From NCBI GenBank assembly GCA_947169115.1, contig CAMVOK010000005.1, forward strand, positions 1 to 64,000: 64,000 nucleotides of DNA, in the 5' to 3' direction. Every line of letters begins with the position of its first letter. Positions within the stretch are counted from its first letter, which is position 1. The stretch comes from an uncultured Prevotellaceae bacterium (GTDB taxonomy: Bacteria; Bacteroidota; Bacteroidia; Bacteroidales; Bacteroidaceae). Below, one piece after another: positions 54,213 through 63,936 of this stretch. A program made the translations under genes and the position numbers. Below the pieces are notes generated by a model that was not told where the DNA came from, did no database searches, and saw only the letters and a program-made list of their open reading frames with translations.

Positions 54213-55616
54213 ATGAAAAAATTTGATGTAGAGGAGTCGAAGGTACTCCGTTGGATACTGACCATAGGGGAATCAATAATGATGGTGGCCGCATTGGTGG
54301 GGATGTGGGCAATACTTCTCGTGGTGGATCCCTCTTCGGTTCAGGAAGTGGACATGCAGGTGTATATTGTGACGGCTGTGGTGTGCTATGTTCTTGCCAT
54401 CGTGGCGGTTCCCCACATCCTGTTGTTGCGCACGGTACGTGGTGACCGGGTTGTTGCTCGTGCATGTCAAACGGTTCTGGTTCACTTTGTTTTGTTGCTT
54501 AGCTTTTTGTTCTTACTAAAGAATGTGGCCATAGCACGTATTCTTTTGGTTGGATTTTCGTTGTTCTTCGGCGTGTTGCTGGTTGCAGAACGTTTGCTGG
54601 TCTCAAGAATGGTGCGTCGCTTCCGCTCCAATGGTCGAAACTTGCAGGTTGCGATTTTGGTAGGCCGTTCGGAGGAAATGGCAGAACTCTGTGGGCAAAT
54701 GCAGGACCGTGAATATGGGTTCAGCATTAAAGGCATTTTCTCTGACGATGATTATCAGATTGAGGGTGTAGAGCGCCTTGGCGGGACGAAGGACGTAATG
54801 GATTTCCTTTCTTCCGATCCGAATGTCAATGCTGTTTATTGTACCATGGCGCGTATGGAGAAGGATGATTTGATTGCTCTGTACAGGTATTGTGAAAACA
54901 ATCTTATCCGTTTTTATGCCCTGCCTATGTATCTTAGCTATTTGCGTCGGCGGATGACGGTGAGCCATTTGGGTAATACCATACTGCTTTCGCCTCGTCG
55001 CGAACCATTGCGTGATTATGGGAATCGTATGGCTAAGCGCATACTAGATTTGGTGATAAGCGGTTTGTTCCTTTTCACTTTGTTCCCCATTATTTATGTG
55101 ATTGTGGCAATCATCATTAAACGGCAGAGCCCCGGTCCTATCATATTTGTACAAAAGCGTAACGGACTGAACGGACAGGTGTTTAACTGCTATAAGTTCC
55201 GTTCGATGCACGTTAATGATGAGGCAGATACGGTGCAGGCAACCGAACATGATGTGCGTAAGTTCCCGTTTGGTGATCTGATGCGCCGTACGAACATCGA
55301 TGAACTGCCACAGTTTATCAATGTATTCTTGGGTGACATGAGCGTGGTTGGTCCACGTCCGCACATGCTGTTGCATACTGAAGAATACGGCCATATCATA
55401 AACCGCTATATGGTGCGCCACTGGGCAAAGCCAGGTGTTACAGGGTGGGCTCAGGTGAATGGGTTCCGAGGCGAGACGCGTGAAGTGGAGCAGATGGAAC
55501 GACGTGTAAGGGCGGATATTTGGTATATTGAAAACTGGACGTTTTGGCTTGACATCCGCATAATTTGGCGTACGTTCATTGATACCCTTTTCGGAAAAGG
55601 CGAGAATGCTTATTGA
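54213..55616 (+). CDS. WcaJ-type polyprenyl glycosylphosphotransferase
   Basis: 467 residues. Four N-terminal membrane helices (about 13-35, 47-72, 87-105, 110-125), then a nucleotide-binding-like region (QVAILVGRSEEMAEL) and the phosphoglycosyl transferase domain: AKRILDLVISGLFLFTLFPI, FVQKRNGLNGQVF, YKFRSMH, and NIDELPQFINVFLGDMSVVGPRPH. Transfers a hexose-1-phosphate to undecaprenyl phosphate to begin the polymer. Divergent from the BY-kinase. Followed 36 bases on by an unrelated-looking gene. Confidence 0.93.
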   Translation: MKKFDVEESKVLRWILTIGESIMMVAALVGMWAILLVVDPSSVQEVDMQVYIVTAVVCYVLAIVAVPHILLLRTVRGDRVVARACQTVLVHFVLLLSFLFLLKNVAIARILLVGFSLFFGVLLVAERLLVSRMVRRFRSNGRNLQVAILVGRSEEMAELCGQMQDREYGFSIKGIFSDDDYQIEGVERLGGTKDVMDFLSSDPNVNAVYCTMARMEKDDLIALYRYCENNLIRFYALPMYLSYLRRRMTVSHLGNTILLSPRREPLRDYGNRMAKRILDLVISGLFLFTLFPIIYVIVAIIIKRQSPGPIIFVQKRNGLNGQVFNCYKFRSMHVNDEADTVQATEHDVRKFPFGDLMRRTNIDELPQFINVFLGDMSVVGPRPHMLLHTEEYGHIINRYMVRHWAKPGVTGWAQVNGFRGETREVEQMERRVRADIWYIENWTFWLDIRIIWRTFIDTLFGKGENAY

Positions 55617-55652
55617 TTTTTATAAACAAAATATACGATAAAACAGACAAAG

Positions 55653-56288
55653 ATGTCATTTCTAAAAAATTTTTTCGGCAGCAAGAAAGAGGCTGAACAG
55701 ATAAAAATCGGTGGTATGGAAGACTTCATGACCCTTATCCGGGTCTATTATCAGGCTTCTATGGCCGCTCGACTTGGAATCTCGAATTTGGCCGCCTTTC
55801 CTGACCTGCGCGTGTTTAAACAAACTCTAAAAGTGCCTACCGTGAATAACAAACTGGGAACTGGTGAAAAGAAACGTGCCCAGAAGATGCTCACGGAAAT
55901 GTATGGTATGAGTGATAATTTTTTCAAGGAAATAGAAGAGAGCCTGAAAAAACGATGCCGTTCCATCAATGAGGTGCAGAGCTATTTCCTTGTATTCCAG
56001 GATTTCAGTCAGAATCTTATGATGTCCATGGGACAGCTGATGCAATGGAAGTTGCGGTTGCCGAGCTTCATGCACAAGGCTCTGCATTCGATGACGGAGA
56101 AAACCGTACACGACCTGTTTGTGCGTAACGACTGGAAAGACGAGGCTATGCGCCGTAGTGTGGTTGCTGTGCGTCGGGCTCAAGCTACGTTAGGATACTC
56201 CGAGTCATGGATGGTGGAGTTCTCCCACACGGTGCTTATGCTCGCTAAGAAAGAGCCTCGGAATAAAATTGACGAAGAGAGAAAGTAA
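55653..56288 (+). CDS. Hypothetical cytoplasmic protein near zapA
   Basis: 211 residues, starts MSFLKNFFGSKKEAEQI and has no signal peptide or membrane segment. It looks mainly alpha-helical (FMTLIRVYYQASMAARLGI; MTEKTVHDLFVRNDWKDEAM) with a basic region around residues 65-115. I do not recognise a domain. It is followed 72 bases later by the coiled-coil and zapA genes, so a role in the cell-division or RNA-turnover cluster is possible but only inferred from position. Confidence 0.8.
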   Translation: MSFLKNFFGSKKEAEQIKIGGMEDFMTLIRVYYQASMAARLGISNLAAFPDLRVFKQTLKVPTVNNKLGTGEKKRAQKMLTEMYGMSDNFFKEIEESLKKRCRSINEVQSYFLVFQDFSQNLMMSMGQLMQWKLRLPSFMHKALHSMTEKTVHDLFVRNDWKDEAMRRSVVAVRRAQATLGYSESWMVEFSHTVLMLAKKEPRNKIDEERK

Positions 56289-56360
56289 ATCTGGTGAAAA
56301 TTTTGCAAAAAGCAAAGAAATTACTATATTTGTAGGCAAATTGGAGTAATATTGTGATTC

Positions 56361-56654
56361 ATGGCAAACCAAGCACAAGATACACTGCAGCGACTTGAGG
56401 CTCTTGCCCGCCAATTGATTCTGCAAGACAAGAACTTGCAGGAGCGTTGTCGTGAGCTTGAGGGACAAGTGGCAAAGTGCAATGCCAAAATAGAAGAGCT
56501 CGTTCAGAAAAACGGCGAGTTGTCAACACAATATGCCAATCTTAAGGTGGCCAGGATGCTGGAGCTGAGCGACAGCGATACACGCAATGCCCGTCAGCGT
56601 CTGAGTCATTTGGTGCGAGAAGTGGATAAATGTATCGCTCTGCTGAAAGCATAA
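56361..56654 (+). CDS. Coiled-coil protein, ZapB-like
   Basis: 97 residues, nearly all one heptad coiled coil (LEALARQLILQDKNLQERC; LEGQVAKCNAKIEELVQKN). The position directly before zapA and the length match the coiled-coil partner usually found there in Bacteroidales. It may link ZapA to the division machinery; this is inference by position and structure. Confidence 0.8.
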   Translation: MANQAQDTLQRLEALARQLILQDKNLQERCRELEGQVAKCNAKIEELVQKNGELSTQYANLKVARMLELSDSDTRNARQRLSHLVREVDKCIALLKA

Positions 56655-56675
56655 ATAAAAATAAAGAGTCTGCGT

Positions 56676-56966
56676 ATGGCAATGAGCGATCCTCTGTCGA
56701 TAACACTGAAGTTTGGAAGCCGCAACCTACCCATGGTGGTGGAGCGGAGTGACGAGTATATATACCGTGAGGCGGAAAAGCTTATCAATAGCCGTTTCAG
56801 TTATTATGCATCGAAATATCCAAACCAGGGTAATGAAATGTACCTTTTGATGATGGCTCTTGATGTTGCCGTTCGGTTGAAACGTATGGAAACAAACATC
56901 GACCCTGCTCCTATGGAGAAAGCCATGTCCTCTCTGATAACAGAGATTGAACAGGCACTCATCTGA
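56676..56966 (+). CDS. zapA: Cell division protein ZapA
   Basis: 96 residues; ATG 56676 or the ATG two codons later. The ZapA start ITLKFGSRNLPMVVERSDE and the helical tail YREAEKLINSRFSYYASKYP, then MALDVAVRLKRMETN, are clear. Binds and bundles FtsZ filaments at mid-cell. Follows the coiled-coil gene by 21 bases. Confidence 0.92.
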   Translation: MAMSDPLSITLKFGSRNLPMVVERSDEYIYREAEKLINSRFSYYASKYPNQGNEMYLLMMALDVAVRLKRMETNIDPAPMEKAMSSLITEIEQALI

Positions 56967-56991
56967 GGTATGTGCATAGAGAATGAGAAAG

Positions 56992-57070
56992 AAACACGAC
57001 GCACCGTATCAATGTGGAGATGCTCTCGAAGGAGGGCGATAGTTTCCAGAATTGATGCTGGTGGTTGTTT
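56992..57070 (+). ncRNA. Strong RNA hairpin between zapA and rny, possibly 6S-like
   Basis: About 80 bases fold into a near-continuous hairpin. From outside to inside: AAACA/TGTTT (56992/57066), CACCGTATCAAT with ATTGATGCTGGTG (57002-57013/57051-57063, one bulge), TGGAGA/TTTCCA (57015/57043), and GCTCTC/GAGGGC (57022/57032) with loop GAAG. A U-rich tail follows. The 6S RNA gene lies next to zapA in many bacteria, but this element is shorter than usual 6S, so only a structured RNA or terminator is firmly supported. Confidence 0.5.
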
Positions 57071-57101
57071 ATTTATTAATTATTAATTATATTGTAAAAT
57101 T

Positions 57102-58658
57102 ATGGTATACATAATGGGAGTGATTATTGGCGTGGCCATTGTAGCGATATGGGCGGTGTATTTCTTCCGCGCATTGCTACCAGCTAAGATGAAAGGGCTT
57201 GAGGTCCAGGCTCGCCAACAGGCGGAACAAGAGGCTGAGGTTATTAAGCAGAAGAAACTGTTGGAGGTGAAGGAGAAGTTCCTCAATAAAAAGGCCGAAC
57301 TGGAGAAGGAAGTACAGCAGCGCAACCAACAGATACAGCAGGGCGAGAACCGGGTTAAGCAGCGTGAGCAGAGCCTGAACCAGCGTCAGGATGAGTTGAA
57401 CCGTCGCAAGCAGGAACTCGAAAGCCAGCGTCAGCGATTGGAAAACCAGCAGACTGCCCTCGAGCATAAGGAGGAAGAAATGCAGCAGCGCATGGAAAGT
57501 CTGCTCGACCAGGAACGTACCCGATTGGCAGAAATCTCAGGTCTTAGCGTTGAAGATGCCCGCGAACGTCTGGTGGAGAGTTTGAAAGACGAAGCAAAGA
57601 CCCAGGCTCAGGCTTATATCAACGACATCATGGATGATGCCAAGATGACGGCAAACAAGGAAGCCAAGCGTATTGTCATACAGACCATACAGAGAGTTGC
57701 TACGGAAACGGCTGTAGAGAATTCAGTAACTGTGTTCCATATCGAGAACGATGATGTAAAAGGACGTGTTATTGGTCGTGAGGGACGTAATATACGTGCA
57801 TTGGAGGCAGCAACGGGAACAGAAATTGTTGTTGACGACACGCCAGAAGCTATTGTTATCAGCGGTTTCGATCCCGTTCGTCGCGAGATTGCCCGTCTCT
57901 CCCTCCATCAACTGGTGGCCGACGGACGCATACATCCCGCTCGTATCGAGGAGGTTGTAGCTAAGGTGAAGAAGCAAATCGATGAGGAAATCATGGAGAC
58001 AGGTAAACGCACGGCTATCGACCTTGGCGTGCATGGTCTGCATCCTGAACTCATTCGTCTTATCGGTAAGATGAAGTATCGTAGCAGCTACGGCCAGAAT
58101 TTGCTGATGCATTCCCGTGAGACGGCTAATCTCTGTGCCATCATGGCTGCCGAACTGGGCTTGAATCCCAAGAAAGCCAAACGCGCAGGATTGTTGCACG
58201 ATATTGGTAAGGTGCCTGATGAAGATCCCGAAACACCACATGCACTCTATGGCTACAAGTTGGCAGAGATGTATAAGGAGAAAGCCGACATCTGCAATGC
58301 CATCGGTGCCCACCACGAGGAAATGGAGATGGAAACCCTTATTGCTCCCATCGTACAGGTGTGTGATGCCATCAGTGGTGCCCGTCCTGGTGCCCGTCGC
58401 GAGATTGTTGAGGCATATATCAAACGACTGAAGGATTTGGAGAATATCGCCATGTCGTACCCTGGTGTGGTGAAGACATTTGCCATACAGGCAGGTCGTG
58501 AACTTCGTGTTATTGTTGGTGCCGACAAGATTACCGATCAGGAAACCGAAAAACTCTCAGGCGAGATTGCGACCAAGATACAGAACGAAATGACCTATCC
58601 CGGACAGGTGAAGATTACTGTCATTCGCGAGGTACGTTCTGTCAGCTATGCTAAATAA
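57102..58658 (+). CDS. rny: Ribonuclease Y
   Basis: 518 residues. Order of parts: N-terminal membrane helix (about 4-22), long coiled coil (about 30-180), KH domain with GREGRN near residue 225, and HD domain with His366-Asp367 in LLHDIGK. It is an endonuclease that starts mRNA decay at the membrane. The start (ATG 57102) is the first of two nearby. Followed by the HAD gene through a repeat-filled gap. Confidence 0.96.
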   Translation: MVYIMGVIIGVAIVAIWAVYFFRALLPAKMKGLEVQARQQAEQEAEVIKQKKLLEVKEKFLNKKAELEKEVQQRNQQIQQGENRVKQREQSLNQRQDELNRRKQELESQRQRLENQQTALEHKEEEMQQRMESLLDQERTRLAEISGLSVEDARERLVESLKDEAKTQAQAYINDIMDDAKMTANKEAKRIVIQTIQRVATETAVENSVTVFHIENDDVKGRVIGREGRNIRALEAATGTEIVVDDTPEAIVISGFDPVRREIARLSLHQLVADGRIHPARIEEVVAKVKKQIDEEIMETGKRTAIDLGVHGLHPELIRLIGKMKYRSSYGQNLLMHSRETANLCAIMAAELGLNPKKAKRAGLLHDIGKVPDEDPETPHALYGYKLAEMYKEKADICNAIGAHHEEMEMETLIAPIVQVCDAISGARPGARREIVEAYIKRLKDLENIAMSYPGVVKTFAIQAGRELRVIVGADKITDQETEKLSGEIATKIQNEMTYPGQVKITVIREVRSVSYAK

Positions 58659-58659
58659 C

Positions 58660-58697
58660 GTCCCACTTTTCACCTCTCACTTCTCACCTCTCACCAT
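58660..58697. repeat. TCTCACTTCTCACC-type repeat
   Basis: Between rny and the HAD gene: TTCACCTCTCACTTCTCACC and related words, matching the repeat in the signal-peptide codons of the DUF3256 gene (about 9748-9780). Confidence 0.6.
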
Positions 58698-58698
58698 T

Positions 58699-59118
58699 AT
58701 GATAATCGCAGTAGATTTCGACGGAACCATCGTTCAGGACCGCTATCCCGAGATTGGCAGTGAAATGCCTTTTGCCACACAAACGCTCAGAATGTTGTTG
58801 GAGGAAGGTCACCAACTTATACTATGGACGGTACGACAGGGTAAAACGCTGGAAGAAGCTGTAGAATGGTGTGCGAAGCGTGGAGTGGAGTTCTATGCGG
58901 TGAACAAGGACTTTCCTGAAGAAAACGAGAAGGAAAATACGACGTATAGTCGGAAGATAAAAGCCGACATGTTTATCGACGACCGCAATATTGGCGGTTT
59001 GCCCGACTGGGGCGTTTTGTACCAGATGATACATGAGCAGAAGACCCATGAGGAGATTCTGCTTGAAAGTTTGGGGAAGATACGTGAGAAACCAAAAAAG
59101 AAATGGTGGCAGATTTGA
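58699..59118 (+). CDS. HAD-superfamily phosphatase (BT0820-like)
   Basis: 139 residues from ATG 58699 (an earlier in-frame start lies in the repeat). The N-terminal nucleophile motif MIIAVDFDGTIV and the later FIDDRNIGG motif are those of small HAD hydrolases found across Bacteroidetes. The substrate is unknown. A basic tail (KPKKKWWQI) ends it. Likely co-transcribed with rny, since no promoter is visible. Confidence 0.85.
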   Translation: MIIAVDFDGTIVQDRYPEIGSEMPFATQTLRMLLEEGHQLILWTVRQGKTLEEAVEWCAKRGVEFYAVNKDFPEENEKENTTYSRKIKADMFIDDRNIGGLPDWGVLYQMIHEQKTHEEILLESLGKIREKPKKKWWQI

Positions 59119-59163
59119 TGGAAGATGATTATATACAAACAAACTAATTAAAACTAACTAAAC

Positions 59164-62100
59164 ATGAAAAAACGTTTACTTTTTTCCCTCCTTCTGGGGG
59201 GAGTGCTTGTCACTGGACTTTATGCTCAGGACAAGAGTAAGGTTACGGTTCTTGGAGACCTAACCTCGAGAATTACGAACGCTGACTTCAGTCAAGGTAC
59301 ACCTGTGACCAACACCGTTCGTACGTATGACTACGACATGGAGGACAATGGCCTCGGTAGTGGCGAAGACGGTGCAGTTGGCCTTTATGGTCAGCAAGAA
59401 GTACCTGGATGGACGGCTGTCAACCCAACAACCAATACAAAGGTGGCTGACCGTACCGATGGTACAAACGCCCGTGCTGCCGGACTTTTTGCCTATGCTG
59501 ACATTGATGAGCAGTATGGTCTGGGTGGTTCTTATTTTGTACCAGTGCCAGATGCTGGAATGTCGGGCAACGCCCTGGGTATGGTGACCGTATGGGGTGG
59601 CAACCTGAAATATACACAGAGCGTCACTTTGCCTGCAGGTGGCTATATGCTGGTGGTACGCATGCAGAATGTGGCAGGTACTGGCACGGTTACCTCTAAC
59701 ATGGGTTTCGTAACTACGGCTGGTAAAAAGTACATGTCCGACAATGTGCAGTATGACAACTTTGGCCTACAATGGGAGAACGACACCATCTTATTCCGTC
59801 TGACCGAGGAAACCACGGGTGACATTACACTGGGTTACGCTGCCGGTGATTTTGGTTCGGGCAGTGCACCTCACCTGTTCCTCGACAATGTCAAACTCTA
59901 TTCCATCGACACCAATGTGTTCGATCAGGCAGAGATTGACGCAGCCAAGGAGGAACTTCTGGAGCTTATTGAAAAGGGTAACTACTATGAGGCCGATACA
60001 GAAGCTTCTCAGATTGTTTACGACGACCCCTATGCTACGCTTACCCAAGTGCTGGCTGCCATAGAGAACCAAAAGGCAATCAACGAAAAGGCTACTACAG
60101 ACCTTTCTGAGTTCTTCATCAGAAATGCTCACTTCTCTGAAGGTGAGCCTGTAGAGGGTGGTATTTGCACCTACGACTACGACTGTTCCAGGAACGGTAT
60201 TCCCCTCACCAACTATAGCATGCTCGACGTGCCCGGTTGGACACAGAGCACCAAGAACAATGGTCCTGCTGCTGGCGTATTTGCCATTGGCAGCGGTGCC
60301 TTCGTGGGCGGTACCAGTTTCATCGTACCCACTGCCATGTCCAATGGTTCCACTGAGGGCAACTTGCTGGGTATCGTTACCTCTTGGAGTGCTACGGCAC
60401 AGTACACGCAGTTGGCTTCGCTTCCTGCCGGTAAGTACATCATCAGTATTTCTTACTACAATGCCGGTGGCCCACAGGCTATTTCAAAGAACCTGATTGG
60501 TTTCATAGACAGCAACGGCACCGAGTATCTGGGTGAGACTAAGACTTTCCCCGTAGGTAAGTGGACCAGTGAAATTATCAACTTTGAACTGGATGAAGAA
60601 ACTTCTGGTAACTTCAGCATCGGTTACACCGCTGCTAACACAGGATCGGGCAACATGCCTCACCTCTTTGTAGATGGCTTCTCACTGGTATATATCGGTA
60701 CTGGTATCAATGCCTCTCTGTTTGCACTTCAGGCAACAGTCTCAGGTGCTGAGAAGGCTCTCGATGAGGACTTCTATGAGGCTCTACGCGAACCTCTGGA
60801 AAAAGCAATAGCAGAAGGAAAGGCCCTGGTGAATAGCACCAGCGATGACACAGAAGCCAATATGGCTGCTATGGATAAGATTAATGGTCTTTTGGTTGAT
60901 GTGAACGCAAGTATCGAGGCTTACAAGAATCTTGATGATTTCTATAACACCGATTTGGCCAATGCCATCGAGAAGTACAACCAGGCAACATATCCCGAAC
61001 TCTACCAAAGCCTTATGGGCATAGATGAGAATGTGGGTGAAGCCCTTGACAATTGCTCTTGGACGACTGCCCAGATTGAGGAAGCCATTGCTTCCTTCCC
61101 GACTACCATAAAGGATGGTGTGCAGAAGGCATGGGACAATGCAGTAGCTTCGGGTGCTGTATTGGCAAACGATGTCGATATCTCTGTTCTCTTCGATCAG
61201 TTGGCTTATACCTATAGCACAACCGCACAGTCGGGTGCTAATGTTCCTGACAAGGAATGGCAGTATGGCACGGCCACGAATTTCAAGACTCAGTATGGCA
61301 CGGCCGAGGTTTGGAACCAAAGTCCCTTCACCATCAGCCGCACATTGGCCGACATGCCCGCTGGTAAATATACCATTACCACGAAGGCGTTCTTCCGTAA
61401 CGGCAGCAATGAAGCCAACTATGTTAACTATGACGAGACCACGACTCCTGAGTCTTCCGTATTTGCCGGATACACAAAGACTGGTTTGGCTAATGTAGCT
61501 ACCATTGCCAGTGAAGAGGCAATCGAAGGTTGGGCTGAGGCCGGTAGCGATATGGGTGTATATGTTCCCAATAGCCAGCAGGCCGCCTACAATGTCTTCA
61601 ACAACGAGGAGTACACCGATCTGTTGCAGCGTTCTGCTTCTACAGTGTTGACCGAAGCCGGTGACCTGACCTTTGGTGTTACAGGCGACAACCTGGAGGA
61701 GAATAGCTGGACCGTTTGGTACACCTTCTCGGTATCTTACAATGCTCCGGCCAATGCAGACCTATACGCACAAGTTAAGGCTCTCTACAATGCGCTGAGC
61801 GATGTAGCAGATCAGGCTGCTGAAAATACACAGGCAGACAGCAAGACTCAGGGTGCCCTTTCTGACTACGAGGGTCTCAGTGCTGCTTCTTCCAAGGAAG
61901 ATCTCCTGAAAGAGATTGCGGCTTTGTCAGAGGCATTGGAGTACACCAACAAGTACATCGAACTGCGTGCCGAACTGGAGCAGGTTTACGACTTGTATAA
62001 CAACTATCTCAAGGCTCAGGAACTTGTAGTCAGTGAAGAATCCACATATATTAATCTGCTAGACAAAGTAGGTGCTGCGTTGGAAGATGGTTTCTCAGAC

Positions 62101-62970
62101 AACGAACAGATTGAAGGCTACATTTCCGGCATTAAGGACGGCTTTGTTCCCTTCGTACAGTATCCCTTCCTGACCACTTCTTCTGAGACTTCGCCTGGAA
62201 ATATCACTCCCGTCATCTATAACTATAGTTTTGTTGACCCCTATACCTTGGAGAACAACGCCAATGGTTGGACACGTGAGTTCGCAGGTGGTAAGGAGGA
62301 TAAGAGCGATGAAGTCTATGAGTTCTACAACAACGATTACTTCGATATTAACCAGACCATCCATGGACTGGCCGCAGGTTACTATCGCATTCGTGTACAG
62401 AGTTTCTACCGCTCGGCTAATACGGCCAAGGACGTAGCCGATTCTTTGGCTATCAATCCTGCTTATGGTCGCTATGCAAGTCTCTATGCTACGACAATTG
62501 ACAAGGACAGCATTGAGACGGGCGACCGCTTTGTTGCCCTGAACACAATCTTCGAGCGTGGCGACGAGGATGCTGGTGTTGAGGAGGGTTCGTCCATCAC
62601 TGGTGACGACCTGAAAGTGGCTTATGGCGACATTGATGAGTTCTATGTTCCCAATAGTCGTGCGGCTTTCCATGAATATTGCCAAATGGAACTCTATTGG
62701 AACCAGCTCGATGTGTACTTGCCTGCTGAGAATGCCCTGAAACTGGGTCTGCGCAAGAACATCCACGTCAATGGTGACTGGTGTCCGTTCGACAACTTCG
62801 AACTTTATTATCTGGGCACCACACCTCCCACCGGCATCCAGATGGTTGAGGGTGACGCTGTGGCTACCCAGGATAAGGGTGTTGCCATCTACAACCTTGC
62901 CGGTCAGCGTGTAAGCAAGGCCGTGAAGGGACTCTACATCATTGGCGGCAAAAAGGTGTTGGTTAAATGA
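59164..62970 (+). CDS. Large modular secreted protein with sorting tail
   Basis: 1268 residues with signal peptide (MKKRLLFSLLLGGVLVTGLY). Two clearly homologous beta modules occur at about residues 30-260 (ITNADFSQGTPV..) and 321-520 (FFIRNAHFSEGEPV..), each ending in HLFxDxxxL. Two further carbohydrate-binding-like modules lie at about 690-870 and 1015-1210 (YTITTKAFFR; YYRIRVQSFYR). Acidic helical linkers separate them. No catalytic motif is seen. The end (IYNLAGQRV..GLYIIGGKKVLV) is the sorting-like tail also found in three other proteins here. Probably a surface adhesin or glycan-binding protein; function unproven. Confidence 0.8.
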   Translation: MKKRLLFSLLLGGVLVTGLYAQDKSKVTVLGDLTSRITNADFSQGTPVTNTVRTYDYDMEDNGLGSGEDGAVGLYGQQEVPGWTAVNPTTNTKVADRTDGTNARAAGLFAYADIDEQYGLGGSYFVPVPDAGMSGNALGMVTVWGGNLKYTQSVTLPAGGYMLVVRMQNVAGTGTVTSNMGFVTTAGKKYMSDNVQYDNFGLQWENDTILFRLTEETTGDITLGYAAGDFGSGSAPHLFLDNVKLYSIDTNVFDQAEIDAAKEELLELIEKGNYYEADTEASQIVYDDPYATLTQVLAAIENQKAINEKATTDLSEFFIRNAHFSEGEPVEGGICTYDYDCSRNGIPLTNYSMLDVPGWTQSTKNNGPAAGVFAIGSGAFVGGTSFIVPTAMSNGSTEGNLLGIVTSWSATAQYTQLASLPAGKYIISISYYNAGGPQAISKNLIGFIDSNGTEYLGETKTFPVGKWTSEIINFELDEETSGNFSIGYTAANTGSGNMPHLFVDGFSLVYIGTGINASLFALQATVSGAEKALDEDFYEALREPLEKAIAEGKALVNSTSDDTEANMAAMDKINGLLVDVNASIEAYKNLDDFYNTDLANAIEKYNQATYPELYQSLMGIDENVGEALDNCSWTTAQIEEAIASFPTTIKDGVQKAWDNAVASGAVLANDVDISVLFDQLAYTYSTTAQSGANVPDKEWQYGTATNFKTQYGTAEVWNQSPFTISRTLADMPAGKYTITTKAFFRNGSNEANYVNYDETTTPESSVFAGYTKTGLANVATIASEEAIEGWAEAGSDMGVYVPNSQQAAYNVFNNEEYTDLLQRSASTVLTEAGDLTFGVTGDNLEENSWTVWYTFSVSYNAPANADLYAQVKALYNALSDVADQAAENTQADSKTQGALSDYEGLSAASSKEDLLKEIAALSEALEYTNKYIELRAELEQVYDLYNNYLKAQELVVSEESTYINLLDKVGAALEDGFSDNEQIEGYISGIKDGFVPFVQYPFLTTSSETSPGNITPVIYNYSFVDPYTLENNANGWTREFAGGKEDKSDEVYEFYNNDYFDINQTIHGLAAGYYRIRVQSFYRSANTAKDVADSLAINPAYGRYASLYATTIDKDSIETGDRFVALNTIFERGDEDAGVEEGSSITGDDLKVAYGDIDEFYVPNSRAAFHEYCQMELYWNQLDVYLPAENALKLGLRKNIHVNGDWCPFDNFELYYLGTTPPTGIQMVEGDAVATQDKGVAIYNLAGQRVSKAVKGLYIIGGKKVLVK

Positions 62971-63002
62971 GCGAAGACATAAACTAGTCTAATAAATATT
63001 AA

Positions 63003-63042
63003 ATATGGCGGCACTTTACGAAGTTGCCGCCATATTTTTTTT
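63003..63042 (+). terminator. Terminator of the large secreted protein gene
   Basis: ATATGGCGGCA (63003-63013) pairs perfectly with TGCCGCCATAT (63025-63035), followed by TTTTTTTG. Confidence 0.93.
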
Positions 63043-63071
63043 GTGTATTACAAAGAGTTTTTGTACCTTTG
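63040..63071 (+). promoter_or_regulatory. Promoter of the Wza-like lipoprotein gene
   Basis: TTTG at 63040-63043, a 20-base spacer and TACCTTTG (63064-63071), 16 bases before the ATG. Its -33 box overlaps the T run of the preceding terminator. Confidence 0.75.
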
Positions 63072-63087
63072 TAAGCAAATCCGAAAA

Positions 63088-63936
63088 ATGATTGGCATGA
63101 AGAAATGTATTCCTTTTTTGACTTTTGTCATGCTTATGATGAGCCTGACAGGGTGCATTAGTACCAAGAAAATTCGTTACTTTCAGGATCCTGACAGCAT
63201 ATATAACCAGGCTCAGCGTATTATGCAGCAATATGAGATGCGACTGAAGCCCGCCGACCAGATATATATCAAGGCCACCTGTTCCGAGCCGGATTTGTTG
63301 CAGATATTCTCGCAGAACATGATTGTGGGAGCCACCGGGCGCAGTCAGGGTGTGACCACTACCATGTCGTTTTCAGGTTCCGGCGGTGCCATCAATGTGC
63401 TGAACGGTTTTGCCATCGACAACCAGGGTTGCATTAAGTTGCCTCGTCTGGGTAAGATTACGGTGTCAGGTCTGACGACGGAGGAGTGTGCCAAGGTGAT
63501 AGAGCAGCGCATCATAGAGGAAGGTGTCGCCTCTGACCCTGAAGTTCATGTATATCTGATAAACGCCCGTGTTACCGTGCTTGGAGCTGTGTCAAAGCCT
63601 GGCATCGTTTCGCTGGGTAGTGAACGCAATACCATTGCCGATGTACTGGCGCAATGCGGTGATATCGACAATACCGGTTTGCGCCGCAGGGTAAAGCTAT
63701 TCCGGGAGGTAGATGGCGAACGTAAGATGTACGAACTGGACATGACCAAGGTCGATGTCTTCCAGAGCCCGGCCTACTACGTGCAGCAAAACGATATGAT
63801 TTACGTCGAGCCGAACAAGAGCAAGACCATCAGGAGCAGTCCATTCTACACCTTCTTGTCGGCAGGTTCCAGTATTTTGGCTCTCCTCTCGACAACCCTT
63901 TCACTCATCTTCCTTGTCAAAAGGAATACCAATTGA
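63088..63936 (+). CDS. Wza-like polysaccharide export lipoprotein
   Basis: 282 residues from ATG 63088; ATG 63097 is also possible. The frame is open further upstream, but those starts precede the promoter. Lipobox SLTGC (Cys23). The export domain follows (RLKPADQIYIK..GCIKLPRLGKI), then one SLBB repeat (VLGAVSKPGIVSL), and a C-terminal membrane segment (FYTFLSAGSSILALLSTTLS) as in Bacteroidales Wza proteins. This is a second exporter, apart from the SLBB protein at 35.3 kb. It probably opens a further polysaccharide locus beyond the right edge; the last 64 bases hold no gene start. Confidence 0.9.
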   Translation: MIGMKKCIPFLTFVMLMMSLTGCISTKKIRYFQDPDSIYNQAQRIMQQYEMRLKPADQIYIKATCSEPDLLQIFSQNMIVGATGRSQGVTTTMSFSGSGGAINVLNGFAIDNQGCIKLPRLGKITVSGLTTEECAKVIEQRIIEEGVASDPEVHVYLINARVTVLGAVSKPGIVSLGSERNTIADVLAQCGDIDNTGLRRRVKLFREVDGERKMYELDMTKVDVFQSPAYYVQQNDMIYVEPNKSKTIRSSPFYTFLSAGSSILALLSTTLSLIFLVKRNTN

